Below are positions 26,523 to 34,876 of a stretch of 64,000 nucleotides of DNA, piece by piece. Every line of letters begins with the position of its first letter. Position 1 is the stretch's first letter. The notes below the pieces were generated by a model. That model saw only the letters and a list, made by a program, of their open reading frames with translations, made no database searches and was not told the origin of the DNA. Source of the DNA: Mariprofundus sp. EBB-1 (lineage in GTDB: Bacteria; Pseudomonadota; Zetaproteobacteria; Mariprofundales; Mariprofundaceae); assembly GCF_003665155.1 (NCBI RefSeq), contig NZ_RCFQ01000003.1, positions 1-64,000 of the forward strand, in the 5' to 3' direction. Made by a program: the position numbers and the translations under genes.

Positions 26523-27098
26523 GTGCGCGTTGCTTTTCCAGACCATGATAAGCCTATGCGTTATCTCAATTCCCCCCATCAAAACGCGCGCCCTGACGAG
26601 ACAGTGATAGATTTGATTGTCTTGCATGCGATTAGCATGCCAGACGGTGTGTTTGAGATGCAATATATCGAAGACCTGTTTATGGGCCGTCTGGATCATC
26701 AAGCACACGCTGAATTTGTTATTTTGAAAGACTTAAAGGTTTCAGCACATTTTGTAGTAGATCGGGATGGGAAAATTACCCAGTTCGTGGCTACAGATCG
26801 CCGCGCCTGGCATGCCGGTGCTTCTTTATGGGAAGGGCGTGTGGAGTGCAATGACTTTGCTATAGGCATTGAAATGATCGGTGATGAGGAACAAACATTT
26901 ACCGGTGCGCAGTACCGGGAAACAGCACGTTTGTGCAGGGTATTAATGCAGCGTTATCCGGCTATTTCTAGCGAGCGCATTGTAGGGCATCAGGACATTG
27001 CACCTGGTCGCAAATGGGATCCAGGGAAGCAGTGGGATTGGCACCGTTTTCATCGTGCGTTGCGCCATATTCACAAGCTGCATCTGAACACTAAATAA
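26523..27098 (+). CDS. ampD: 1,6-anhydro-N-acetylmuramyl-L-alanine amidase
   Basis: AmpD removes the peptide from anhydro-muropeptides in the cytoplasm during cell-wall recycling. The protein follows E. coli AmpD closely: SPHQNARPDE, VLHAIS (zinc His), VSAHFVVDRDGKITQFV, RAWHAG, CNDFAIGIEM and GHQDIAPGRKWDPG (second zinc His and Asp). Length is about 191 from a GTG at 26523; ATG 26556 is the alternative and gives the family-like MRYLNSPH. It is divergent from the CDF gene and convergent with lpxC. Confidence 0.93.
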   Translation: MRVAFPDHDKPMRYLNSPHQNARPDETVIDLIVLHAISMPDGVFEMQYIEDLFMGRLDHQAHAEFVILKDLKVSAHFVVDRDGKITQFVATDRRAWHAGASLWEGRVECNDFAIGIEMIGDEEQTFTGAQYRETARLCRVLMQRYPAISSERIVGHQDIAPGRKWDPGKQWDWHRFHRALRHIHKLHLNTK

Positions 27099-27140
27099 CC
27101 GATCTTTAACGACGAGTCTTTAGCTATATTGTGAACAGGT

Positions 27141-27180
27141 AAAACGAAACAGGCCGACACTCCTAAAGAATGCCGGCCTG
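27141..27180 (-). terminator. Terminator at the end of the dcw/lpxC transcription unit
   Basis: Read on the minus strand, 27180-27168 pairs with 27162-27150 as a 13-bp stem that includes two G-U pairs, around a five-base loop. It is followed by a T-rich stretch (TTTCGTTTT). On the plus strand the same stem has two mismatches, so the signal is best for minus-strand transcripts ending lpxC. Confidence 0.75.
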
Positions 27181-27212
27181 AATACACACAGAAACACAGA
27201 GTTACAGAAAGG

Positions 27213-28112
27213 TTAAGCTTGTTGCGGTTGACCTACGACTTCTTGGCTGGAAGAAGATTCTTCCTGGAGTTCTTCAATACGGTAGCTTGATGGATCGGCT
27301 AACAGTGTTGTAACCAGCTGATGGTTCATATCATGGCCGGTAAGTTCGCCTTCAAAGGCACCTACGATGGGATAACCGGACAGTGATAGATCGCCCAGCG
27401 TATCCAGAATTTTGTGGCGTACGCATTCATCTTCGTAACGCAGGCCACCTTCATTGACGACACGATGCGTGTCTAAAACAATAGCATTTTCTAATGAACC
27501 ACCAAGCGCTAAGCCAGCTTTTTGCAAGGCTTCAACTTCATGCAAAAAACCAAAGGTGCGGGCGCGTGATATTTCACGGGTATAAGCCTGACGTGAAAAG
27601 TCGACGCTGACCTGACGTTTACGCAGCAGAGGGTGATCATAATCTAACAGATATGAAATTTTGAATCCGGCCGATGGGTAGAGCGCACAGCGTTTGTTAC
27701 CGTCAACGACTTCAACGCGCTTAAGAATGCGTAAAACCTTTTTGGCAACCGACTGTTCACGAATACCGGCACATTGAATGAGAAATACAAACGGAGCAGA
27801 TGAACCATCCATAATTGGCACTTCCGCGCCGCTGACTTCGATGCGTGCATTATCCACGCCCAGGCCCGCTAAAGCGGATAACAGATGTTCAACAGTGGAT
27901 ACTTGTGCATCACCCTTACCAATAGTGGTGCATAAACGGGTATCCGTGACATATTCAGCTTTGGCTGGAAATTCAACACCCAGATCAGAACGAATAAATG
28001 TGATACCACTGTTCTCTTCCGCCGGATGCAGAATAAGCTCAATTTTTCGGCCGGAATGAAGTCCAATACCACTACAGCGTATCGAATGATCCAGCGTTCT
28101 TTGTGCTATCAT
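27213..28112 (-). CDS. lpxC: UDP-3-O-acyl-N-acetylglucosamine deacetylase
   Basis: LpxC performs the committed step of lipid A synthesis. The 299-residue protein begins AQRTLDHSIRCSGIGLHSG and shows TVEHLLSALAGLGVDN (zinc His), the catalytic-region MDGSSAPFV, and RHKILDTLGDLSLSG (second zinc His and Asp). The frame opens at 28157, but ATG 28112 has a GGAGG five bases ahead and matches the family start. It lies downstream of ftsZ as in E. coli, after a 273-bp gap, and ends the cluster. A long tail of Glu/Ser/Gln ends the protein. Confidence 0.95.
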   Translation of the reverse strand: MIAQRTLDHSIRCSGIGLHSGRKIELILHPAEENSGITFIRSDLGVEFPAKAEYVTDTRLCTTIGKGDAQVSTVEHLLSALAGLGVDNARIEVSGAEVPIMDGSSAPFVFLIQCAGIREQSVAKKVLRILKRVEVVDGNKRCALYPSAGFKISYLLDYDHPLLRKRQVSVDFSRQAYTREISRARTFGFLHEVEALQKAGLALGGSLENAIVLDTHRVVNEGGLRYEDECVRHKILDTLGDLSLSGYPIVGAFEGELTGHDMNHQLVTTLLADPSSYRIEELQEESSSSQEVVGQPQQA

Positions 28113-28311
28113 CAATGCCTCCTTCAATTGGCTGACACAGCAAATGCAAGTGCCCATGTCGTGCGTGAACCTTACAGGGCATGCGTGAAATGCAGTGATT
28201 TATATCACTAAATAAAATAGCTACGATGATTCTATAACTATCAAGCGCCGTATTATGGCATAAATAACCATAAAATAAAAATTTTACATCTTTTAAGATT
28301 CCAGCATACCA

Positions 28312-28338
28312 TGGTTTTCCTTTGCATTTGGAAAACCA
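28312..28338. repeat. Perfect 9-bp inverted repeat between ftsZ and lpxC
   Basis: TGGTTTTCC (28312-28320) and GGAAAACCA (28330-28338) are perfect complements around a nine-base loop. No T-run follows on either strand, so it is not a standard terminator. It could be an operator or an RNA processing hairpin ahead of lpxC. The rest of this 273-bp gap is AT-rich with no gene. Confidence 0.6.
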
Positions 28339-28385
28339 CAGCACTCTGAAGTCTTAATGATTCATTAGGTTGATCTGTCTATGCT

Positions 28386-29573
28386 TTAGTCAGCCTGCCT
28401 GCGCAGGAAGGTAGGCACAGCGTATTCATCATCATTAAATCCAATGTCGCCAAATGATTGAGGTTGCGCCTGTGGCGTAGCTGGTTGCTGACTCGGCATA
28501 TGCTGCTGAGTCGGTGCTGCCGCAATCGGTTGAATATTTGGCATACGTTGCTGTGGCGCAGCAACAGGTTCGCGTTGCTCGATGCTGGCCAGGTTGATGG
28601 ATGATTCGCCGGATAGACCGGTTGCAACTACGGTAACGCGAATGCTGTCATCTGCTTCCTGATCATAGACCATGCCGCAAATGATGTTGGCATCTTCATC
28701 AGCCATATTATGAATGATTGAAACCGCTTCATCATATTCTGCCAATGTCATATCTTCATTGCCGGTAACATTGACGAGAATACCCTGAGCACCGTGAATA
28801 TCGATATCTTCCAATAGTGGCGAAGAGATCGCACGTTCCGCCGCTTCAATGGCGCGGCTTTCACCCGATGCAAAACCGGATCCCATCATGGCAACGCCGC
28901 GGGTTTCACTCATGACTGCTTTCACATCGGCGAAATCCACATTCATGTAGCCGGTATGCGTAATCAGTTCAGCGATACCACGTACGGCTTGTAATAGTAC
29001 ATCATCCGCCTTGCGGAAGGCTTCCAGCATACTGGTGTTCTTACCAACAGCACCAATGAGTTTCTGGTTTGGAATGGTGATTAAGGTATCGACAGATTTG
29101 CGTAGTTCCGCGATGCCTGCATCAGCTTGCTTCATGCGGCGCTTGCCTTCAAAACTGAAGGGTTTGGTGACAACTGCAACGGTCAGGATGCCCATTTCAC
29201 GTGCTACTTCTGCAATGACGGGAGCAGCTCCTGTACCAGTGCCGCCGCCCATGCCAGCGGTAATGAATACCATGTCAGTATCCAGTAGGAAGTCAGCCAT
29301 GCGCTGACGCTCTACTTCAGCGGCTTCGCGACCGATCTGTGGATTAGCACCTGCACCAAGACCGCGTGTAATGTCTGCACCCAGCTGCAGTTTATGGTCT
29401 GCCATATTGCGTTCAATTGCCTGTGCATCGGTATTGGCAACGATAAACTCTACGCCACGCAATTTTTGACTGATCATATTGTTCAGGGCGTTACCGCCCC
29501 CGCCCCCAACACCAATAACCTTGATTTTGGCTGATTGCGCTGCGGTGTCTTCAAATGTGAATAATGTTGTCAT
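28386..29573 (-). CDS. ftsZ: Cell division GTPase FtsZ
   Basis: FtsZ forms the division ring. The 395-residue tubulin-like protein shows the N-terminal IKVIGVGGGGGNALNNMI nucleotide loop, the tubulin signature GGGTGTGAAPV at about 105-115, and NVDFADVK of the T7 loop region. A Gln/Pro-rich linker (about 315-375) leads to the conserved C-terminal tail DEYAVPTFLRRQ, the binding site for FtsA. The ribosome site is AGGAGAAGG shortly before the ATG. The gene follows ftsA after 66 bp that contain a CA-repeat tract. Confidence 0.98.
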   Translation of the reverse strand: MTTLFTFEDTAAQSAKIKVIGVGGGGGNALNNMISQKLRGVEFIVANTDAQAIERNMADHKLQLGADITRGLGAGANPQIGREAAEVERQRMADFLLDTDMVFITAGMGGGTGTGAAPVIAEVAREMGILTVAVVTKPFSFEGKRRMKQADAGIAELRKSVDTLITIPNQKLIGAVGKNTSMLEAFRKADDVLLQAVRGIAELITHTGYMNVDFADVKAVMSETRGVAMMGSGFASGESRAIEAAERAISSPLLEDIDIHGAQGILVNVTGNEDMTLAEYDEAVSIIHNMADEDANIICGMVYDQEADDSIRVTVVATGLSGESSINLASIEQREPVAAPQQRMPNIQPIAAAPTQQHMPSQQPATPQAQPQSFGDIGFNDDEYAVPTFLRRQAD

Positions 29574-29594
29574 ACCCCTTCTCCTGTATTTTTC

Positions 29595-29620
29595 TGTGTG
29601 TGTGTGTGCGTGTGTGTGTG
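29595..29620. repeat. TG/CA dinucleotide repeat between ftsA and ftsZ
   Basis: Thirteen dinucleotides, (TG)7-CG-(TG)5 on the plus strand, read as a CA-rich tract in the ftsZ leader. The tract ends about 20 bp before the ftsZ start. The purity broken by one unit is seen directly; any effect on ftsZ expression is inference. Confidence 0.9.
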
Positions 29621-29639
29621 GTTTGCTGCGTGTTATTTA

Positions 29640-30872
29640 TTACGATGTATCTCCGAACCAACTTCGCATGCGTGTCCATACGCGAGCGAATATGTTGTGC
29701 TCTGTTGATTTGATGGGTTGTGCGCTTTGCCTGTAGCGGTGACCGTATAAAATCAGACCGACACCAGTGGCGTACATTGGGCTTGATACCACATCAGCCA
29801 GTCCACCTACGCCTACCGGCCGACCAAGACGAACAGGCATATCAAAGACGTCCTCTGCCAGTTCTACCATGCCTTCCAGCAGGGATGAACCGCCTGTGAG
29901 TACCATGCCTGCAGCAACCAGCTCTTGATAACCTGAGCGCTGCAATTCATCACGGATCATTTCAAACATCTCTTCCACCCGTGGTTCCAGGATCTGTGCC
30001 ATCACCTGACGTGGCATTGGTCGCGGTGAGCGGCCGCCAACACTGGGTATCTCAATCTGATCTTCCGGAGAGACTAAGGATGTCATACAAGCGCCGTATT
30101 TGCGTTTGAGCTGGTCGGCTTCACGCGCCGATGTGCGCAGGCCAATCACCAGATCGTTGGTAAGATGATCCCCACCGATAGGGATGACATGGGTATGACG
30201 AATTGAACCGTTAAGGAAAATAGCTACATCTGTTGTGCCGCCACCGATATCAATCAGCACGACGCCCATATCCTTCTCATCCTGCATCAATACAGCTTCT
30301 GCCGATGCCACCTGCTCAAGCACCATGTCGGATACATCCAGATCACAACGGTTGCAGCACTTGATGATATTCTGAGCCGATGAGACAGCGCCTGTCACCA
30401 CATGTACTTTTGCTTCCAGACGAACACCGGACATACCAATCGGTTCACGAATGCCATCTTGATTATCAATGATATATTCTTGCGGCAGGATGTGCAGAAT
30501 TTTCTGATCGGCAGGAATATTCATGGCACGCGCGGCATCAATCACACGATCGACATCTTCGCGGCCCACTTCGTTGTTTTTGGTTGCAACCACGCCATGG
30601 CTGTTATAACCACGAATATGAGAACCTGCGATGCCGGTAAATACGGATTGAATATCAACACCTGCCATCAACTCCGCTTCTTCGACAGCTAAACGGATGG
30701 ATTCCACGGTGCTTTCAATGTTCACCACAACACCCTTGCGCAGTCCGCGCGAGGGATGGGTGCCGATGCCGATAACATCGACTTTTCCATCCGGCCCTGC
30801 TTCTGCCACGATGCATGCTATTTTGCTGGTACCAATATCTAGCCCAACCAATACTTGATCATGTTTGGACAT
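29640..30872 (-). CDS. ftsA: Cell division protein FtsA
   Basis: FtsA is the actin-like protein that ties FtsZ to the membrane. The 410-residue product opens VLVGLDIGTSKIACIV (phosphate-1 motif), has the phosphate-2 motif VLIDIGGGTTDVAIF at about 200-215, and the adenosine motif VLTGGSSLLEGM. It ends with an amphipathic basic helix (RVWTRMRSWFG) that fits membrane targeting. The open frame begins at 30941; ATG 30872 has GGAGGAG ahead and overlaps the ftsQ stop by one base. Confidence 0.97.
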   Translation of the reverse strand: MSKHDQVLVGLDIGTSKIACIVAEAGPDGKVDVIGIGTHPSRGLRKGVVVNIESTVESIRLAVEEAELMAGVDIQSVFTGIAGSHIRGYNSHGVVATKNNEVGREDVDRVIDAARAMNIPADQKILHILPQEYIIDNQDGIREPIGMSGVRLEAKVHVVTGAVSSAQNIIKCCNRCDLDVSDMVLEQVASAEAVLMQDEKDMGVVLIDIGGGTTDVAIFLNGSIRHTHVIPIGGDHLTNDLVIGLRTSAREADQLKRKYGACMTSLVSPEDQIEIPSVGGRSPRPMPRQVMAQILEPRVEEMFEMIRDELQRSGYQELVAAGMVLTGGSSLLEGMVELAEDVFDMPVRLGRPVGVGGLADVVSSPMYATGVGLILYGHRYRQSAQPIKSTEHNIFARVWTRMRSWFGDTS

Positions 30873-31639
30873 TAAATCACTCCTCCATGGCCTGCGGGTC
30901 GAATAAACCAGCGAGATTGCAGCCGTGCATCGACGCGCCATTGTTGATTACGCCAGCGGGGTTGTTGCATTAAATCATTGATGTGCTTGATCACATTTAC
31001 CTCATTATCTTGCGGAATGGTCCACGAAACGCCGCGTGAGAAATAGATTTGCCAATATTGATTACCAGCACGAATTTCGCTCAAGCTTGCTAACTGATGT
31101 CTGCCTTGCAGCTGATCCTGTTCAGCAATCATTTCGATCATCTGTTTGGCTTGCGGGAGCTGTTTCAGGTTGACACGCAACAGAGGTAAATCAGGTGATT
31201 CACCTTTGCTAAGTGGTCGATAAGCAACGCCCAGTTCATCGAATAGATGTAACTGGCCCTGAGCATCCTGCCAAAGTGCAGTGGGAACCCGGGCATCGCC
31301 TTGAATGTAGAGCGTGTCGGGCAGTACGCGTGTGATGCGTATCGCTTGCAGGTCAGGGATTTCTTGCAGCATGTGTTGGCGTAACCGGTCAGGCATCATG
31401 GTAATGAAATCTTTCGTAGGAATGGCTGCCAGTTGTGCTTCAATGGCTGCCTTGATTGGTGCATCTGCCGTAATCTGCCAAACTGTAGTGCTCCACTTTT
31501 CATTCAGCCAAACAGCACTGCTTGCCGTTGCTGTGATCACAACTGCGAACATGAAGATGCGGCCGATGCGTTTGAAACTGATGCGGCGTGCCTGTTTTTT
31601 TATTTTAGGGTTGATGCGACGTTGATTGGATCTACTCAT
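30872..31639 (-). CDS. ftsQ: Cell division protein FtsQ
   Basis: FtsQ links early and late divisome proteins. The 255-residue product has a basic cytoplasmic N-terminus, one transmembrane helix (about 28-48), a POTRA domain (about 50-125, with IRITRVLPDTLYIQ) and a beta domain. The sequence is weakly conserved, as usual for FtsQ, so the call leans on layout and position between ddl and ftsA. Its start overlaps the ddl stop by four bases. Confidence 0.92.
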   Translation of the reverse strand: MSRSNQRRINPKIKKQARRISFKRIGRIFMFAVVITATASSAVWLNEKWSTTVWQITADAPIKAAIEAQLAAIPTKDFITMMPDRLRQHMLQEIPDLQAIRITRVLPDTLYIQGDARVPTALWQDAQGQLHLFDELGVAYRPLSKGESPDLPLLRVNLKQLPQAKQMIEMIAEQDQLQGRHQLASLSEIRAGNQYWQIYFSRGVSWTIPQDNEVNVIKHINDLMQQPRWRNQQWRVDARLQSRWFIRPAGHGGVI

Positions 31640-32571
31640 ACGACACCCCCCTGATCATTGGTGCTGGTGGCGTGTTCAAGTTGTGCACTTTCAAGCACAG
31701 CCATACATAGCGCGCCAAAATCAATGCCTGCGGCAGCAGCGGCTTTCGGCAGCAGGCTGGTTTCGGTCATGCCGGGGATAGTGTTGATTTCCAGAATCAT
31801 CGGTTCACCACCGGATGGCACAATCATGTCCACACGCGGGGCTCCACTACAAGCGCATGCTTTTACCGCTTGCTCAGCACGCTGCATGCAATGGCGCAAT
31901 GTTTCTGCGGGTAAACGGGCAGGGCAGAAATAATTGGTCGCCCCCGCAGTATATTTGGATGCGTAATCATACACGCCGGAATGGGGAGCGACTTCAACCG
32001 GCATCAGCGCTTTTCCATGCAATACGGATACTGCAATTTCCACCCCTTGAACAGGTAGCTCTGCCATCCATTGGCTTGCATCCTGTAAGGTTAACTGTTG
32101 CCAGTCGGATGGCGAATGCAGATGATGTAAACCGATGCTTGAACCTTCAGCTACAGGTTTAATGAAAACCGGATAGCGAGCAGGCCCTTCTGCTGTAATG
32201 TTAATATCTACAGGTGTTTGTAAGCCGGCATTTCTGAGTATCTGTTTGCACAAGAGTTTATGCATACACAATGCCGAAGCGGTAACACCAGAGCCTGTAT
32301 ATGGGATAGCCAAGGTTTCAAGCAAACCCTGTATGCATCCATCTTCACCGAGTGTGCCATGCAATGCGATAAAGGCAGTTTGGATTTCGGCACCTTGAAT
32401 CTCCGCAGCCCACTGGCTTGATGTCTGACTGGCTAAATTGATCGCTACCACATCAAGGCCTGCTGATTGCAATGCAGCAAATACGGCGTTACCTGATTTT
32501 AACGAGATGTCGCGTTCAGCAGAGTTGCCGCCCATCAACACACCAACACGGCCATAAGAAGTATGCGTCAT
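31636..32571 (-). CDS. ddl: D-alanine--D-alanine ligase
   Basis: Ddl makes the D-Ala-D-Ala dipeptide for the wall stem peptide. The 311-residue ATP-grasp enzyme shows GRVGVLMGGNSAERDISL at the N-terminus, HGTLGEDGCIQGLLE, PYTGSGVTASALCMHK, the ATP-grasp stretch FIKPVAEGSSIG, and the metal-binding ending MILEINTIPGMTETSLLPKAA. The genes on both sides overlap it by four bases, so it is embedded in the dcw operon. Confidence 0.97.
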   Translation of the reverse strand: MTHTSYGRVGVLMGGNSAERDISLKSGNAVFAALQSAGLDVVAINLASQTSSQWAAEIQGAEIQTAFIALHGTLGEDGCIQGLLETLAIPYTGSGVTASALCMHKLLCKQILRNAGLQTPVDINITAEGPARYPVFIKPVAEGSSIGLHHLHSPSDWQQLTLQDASQWMAELPVQGVEIAVSVLHGKALMPVEVAPHSGVYDYASKYTAGATNYFCPARLPAETLRHCMQRAEQAVKACACSGAPRVDMIVPSGGEPMILEINTIPGMTETSLLPKAAAAAGIDFGALCMAVLESAQLEHATSTNDQGGVV

Positions 32572-33506
32572 ATCTGGCCTCCGGTTTCGCTATCGCGGAT
32601 CATGCGTACTTCCGGTTCCAGTTCGATGCCGGTCTGCTCTTTCACGAGTAACTGCGCGCGTTCAATTAAGGCTAGAATGTCAGCACTGCTGGCATCTCCT
32701 TCATTGACGATAAAATTGGCATGTTTTTCTGAAATGCGCGCGCCACCAATGCTAAATCCTTTTAATCCGGTCGCTTCAATCAATCGTGCCGCATGATCAC
32801 CATCCGGATTCTTGAACACTGAACCACAGTTCGGTTGTGCTAATGGTTGTGTGGCCGAACGACGGCTGCGCATGCTGCGCATGCGTTCGCGGATCTGTTC
32901 AGGGCTATCCGGGTGCAAGGTGAAACTGGCAGATAGCACGATGCTACCGGCAGGTAAATCCGTGTGCCGATAACTAAAATGCAAGGCTTCGGCTTTGATA
33001 CTCTGCACATCCCCATTGGGCAGCAGCACCTCAATTTCTATCAAACTATCAGATACCTGTTGTGCAAAACAACCGGCATTCATGGCTACTCCACCACCGA
33101 TATCACCGGGTACAGTGGCCATAAATTCGCAGCCACTCAAGCCATGGTCAGCGCATTGACGAGCAAGCCGACTCATGCGCCCCCCTGCTTCAGCACGCAC
33201 GGTGAAACCGTTAAATTCAGTGCTGTTCAGATCACTCAAATCGATGACCAATCCATCATAGCCTGTGTCCTGAATGAGCATATTACTGCCCCGTCCAAGT
33301 GGTAAAATTCGCACATCAGAAGGGCATAAGCGCATGGCTTCAATCGCTGCAGTACGATCTGTGGGCCTGAAAAACCATCGCGCTGCGCCGCCCACGGCCA
33401 GGGTGGTATGGCGTGCCATGGGTTCATGTTCAAGGAATGTACCAAGCAGGCTGATCTGTTGTAACCACTCTTGTGTCATGGCTGTAGAGGCGATGCTACT
33501 GTTCAT
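32568..33506 (-). CDS. murB: UDP-N-acetylenolpyruvoylglucosamine reductase
   Basis: MurB reduces enolpyruvyl-UDP-GlcNAc to UDP-MurNAc with NADPH and FAD. The 312-residue protein has the FAD-binding LPLGRGSNML near 75-85, GCEFMATVPGDIGGGVAMNAG at about 125-145, and NCGSVFKNPDG with the catalytic Ser near 220. The GLKGFSIGGARIS and FIVN motifs and the shorter length place it in the type II class seen in Bacillus rather than the type I class of E. coli. Its start overlaps the murC stop. Confidence 0.96.
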   Translation of the reverse strand: MNSSIASTAMTQEWLQQISLLGTFLEHEPMARHTTLAVGGAARWFFRPTDRTAAIEAMRLCPSDVRILPLGRGSNMLIQDTGYDGLVIDLSDLNSTEFNGFTVRAEAGGRMSRLARQCADHGLSGCEFMATVPGDIGGGVAMNAGCFAQQVSDSLIEIEVLLPNGDVQSIKAEALHFSYRHTDLPAGSIVLSASFTLHPDSPEQIRERMRSMRSRRSATQPLAQPNCGSVFKNPDGDHAARLIEATGLKGFSIGGARISEKHANFIVNEGDASSADILALIERAQLLVKEQTGIELEPEVRMIRDSETGGQI

Positions 33507-34876
33507 ATCGTCACCTCTTCACGCAGCTGGCTGGCCAAGCTGCCAATCGAGCCTGCGCCCATCATCAATACGATATGACCGGCGGCCAGTGCTGCATTGG
33601 CCATCGTATGGGCGTCGTTTAGATCGTTCAATAGCGATACGCCGTGATGGCCACGAGCGACCATACCTTCTTGCAGACATGCACTATTCACGCCTTCGAT
33701 AGGTGATTCACTGGCTGCATAAATGGGTAGTAGTGCTACGTCATTAGCCGCATCAAATGCGCCCATGAATTCATCCATTAAATCACGTGTGCGGGTAAAA
33801 CGATGCGGCTGGAAAATGGCTACGATATGTCGATCCGGCCAGCAATCACGGGCTGCAGAAAGTGTTGCCATCAGCTCTTTGGGATGATGGGCATAATCAT
33901 CAACCAATACCCCATCGCCAACCTGAGTACGTTGAAAGCGACGCTGAATGCCTTCAAATGATTCCAATGCATCACGAATAGTTTCAATACCAATGCCCAG
34001 ATCCAATAATACAGCTATAGCGGCCAGTGCATTCTCAGCATTGTGGCGTCCTGGCATGGGAAGCCTGAAACTACCTAAATGACCGAGTTCCCTGCTGGCG
34101 GCGGTAAATATCTGTCCTTTGCCATCAGCATTTGTTTGCAGCAAATGGATGTCTGCCTGCGGGCTACTGCCGTAGCTGGTAACCGGTTTATGCAATGACG
34201 CTCTGAGTGCCGCGACATTGGGATGTTCATGGTGCAGTACAACACGACCATAAAATGGCACCAGATTGACGAACGTCGTGAAGGCCTGCATCAGTGTTTC
34301 GAAGTCGCCATAATGATCCAGATGTTCGGGATCAATATTGCTAACAACGGCAATTGTGGGAGAGAGGCGCAGAAATGAACCATCACTTTCATCTGCTTCT
34401 GCCACTAGCCAGGGGCTGGCACCGAGGCGGGCATTATTGCCGCAGGCGGTTAAGCGACCACCAATGACATAGGTGGGGTCGAGCCCCGCGGCTTCCATAC
34501 CATGGGCAATCAGAGAGGTCATGGTCGTTTTGCCATGGCTTCCTGCAACAGCGATGCCCTGCTTCATGCGCATAAGTTCGGCTAACATATCGGCGCGAGG
34601 AATGACTGCGACGCCATTTTTCTGTGCGGCAGCAATCTCCGGGTTAGCTGAGTTGATTGCTGAGGAGACAACCACAACTTGTGCATCACCCAGATTTTCT
34701 GCCCGATGGCCGATATAGACATCAATACCAAGCTCACGCAAACGTTTGACGTTCGGGCTTTCAGCCGCATCACTGCCTTGCACATGAAAGCCTTGGTTAT
34801 GTAACAGTTCAGCAATACCGGACATGCCAATACCACCAATGCCGATCAAATGGATGCACTGTACGCGTGTTTTCAT
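33503..34876 (-). CDS. murC: UDP-N-acetylmuramate--L-alanine ligase
   Basis: MurC adds L-alanine to UDP-MurNAc. The 457-residue Mur ligase has the N-terminal HLIGIGGIGMSGIAELL nucleotide fold, the P-loop AGSHGKTTMTSLIAH at about 112-126, the NIDPEHLDHYG metal region and GRHNAENALAA. The C-terminal DDYAHHPKELMATL motif is specific to MurC. It overlaps its neighbours murG and murB by four bases each. Confidence 0.97.
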   Translation of the reverse strand: MKTRVQCIHLIGIGGIGMSGIAELLHNQGFHVQGSDAAESPNVKRLRELGIDVYIGHRAENLGDAQVVVVSSAINSANPEIAAAQKNGVAVIPRADMLAELMRMKQGIAVAGSHGKTTMTSLIAHGMEAAGLDPTYVIGGRLTACGNNARLGASPWLVAEADESDGSFLRLSPTIAVVSNIDPEHLDHYGDFETLMQAFTTFVNLVPFYGRVVLHHEHPNVAALRASLHKPVTSYGSSPQADIHLLQTNADGKGQIFTAASRELGHLGSFRLPMPGRHNAENALAAIAVLLDLGIGIETIRDALESFEGIQRRFQRTQVGDGVLVDDYAHHPKELMATLSAARDCWPDRHIVAIFQPHRFTRTRDLMDEFMGAFDAANDVALLPIYAASESPIEGVNSACLQEGMVARGHHGVSLLNDLNDAHTMANAALAAGHIVLMMGAGSIGSLASQLREEVTI

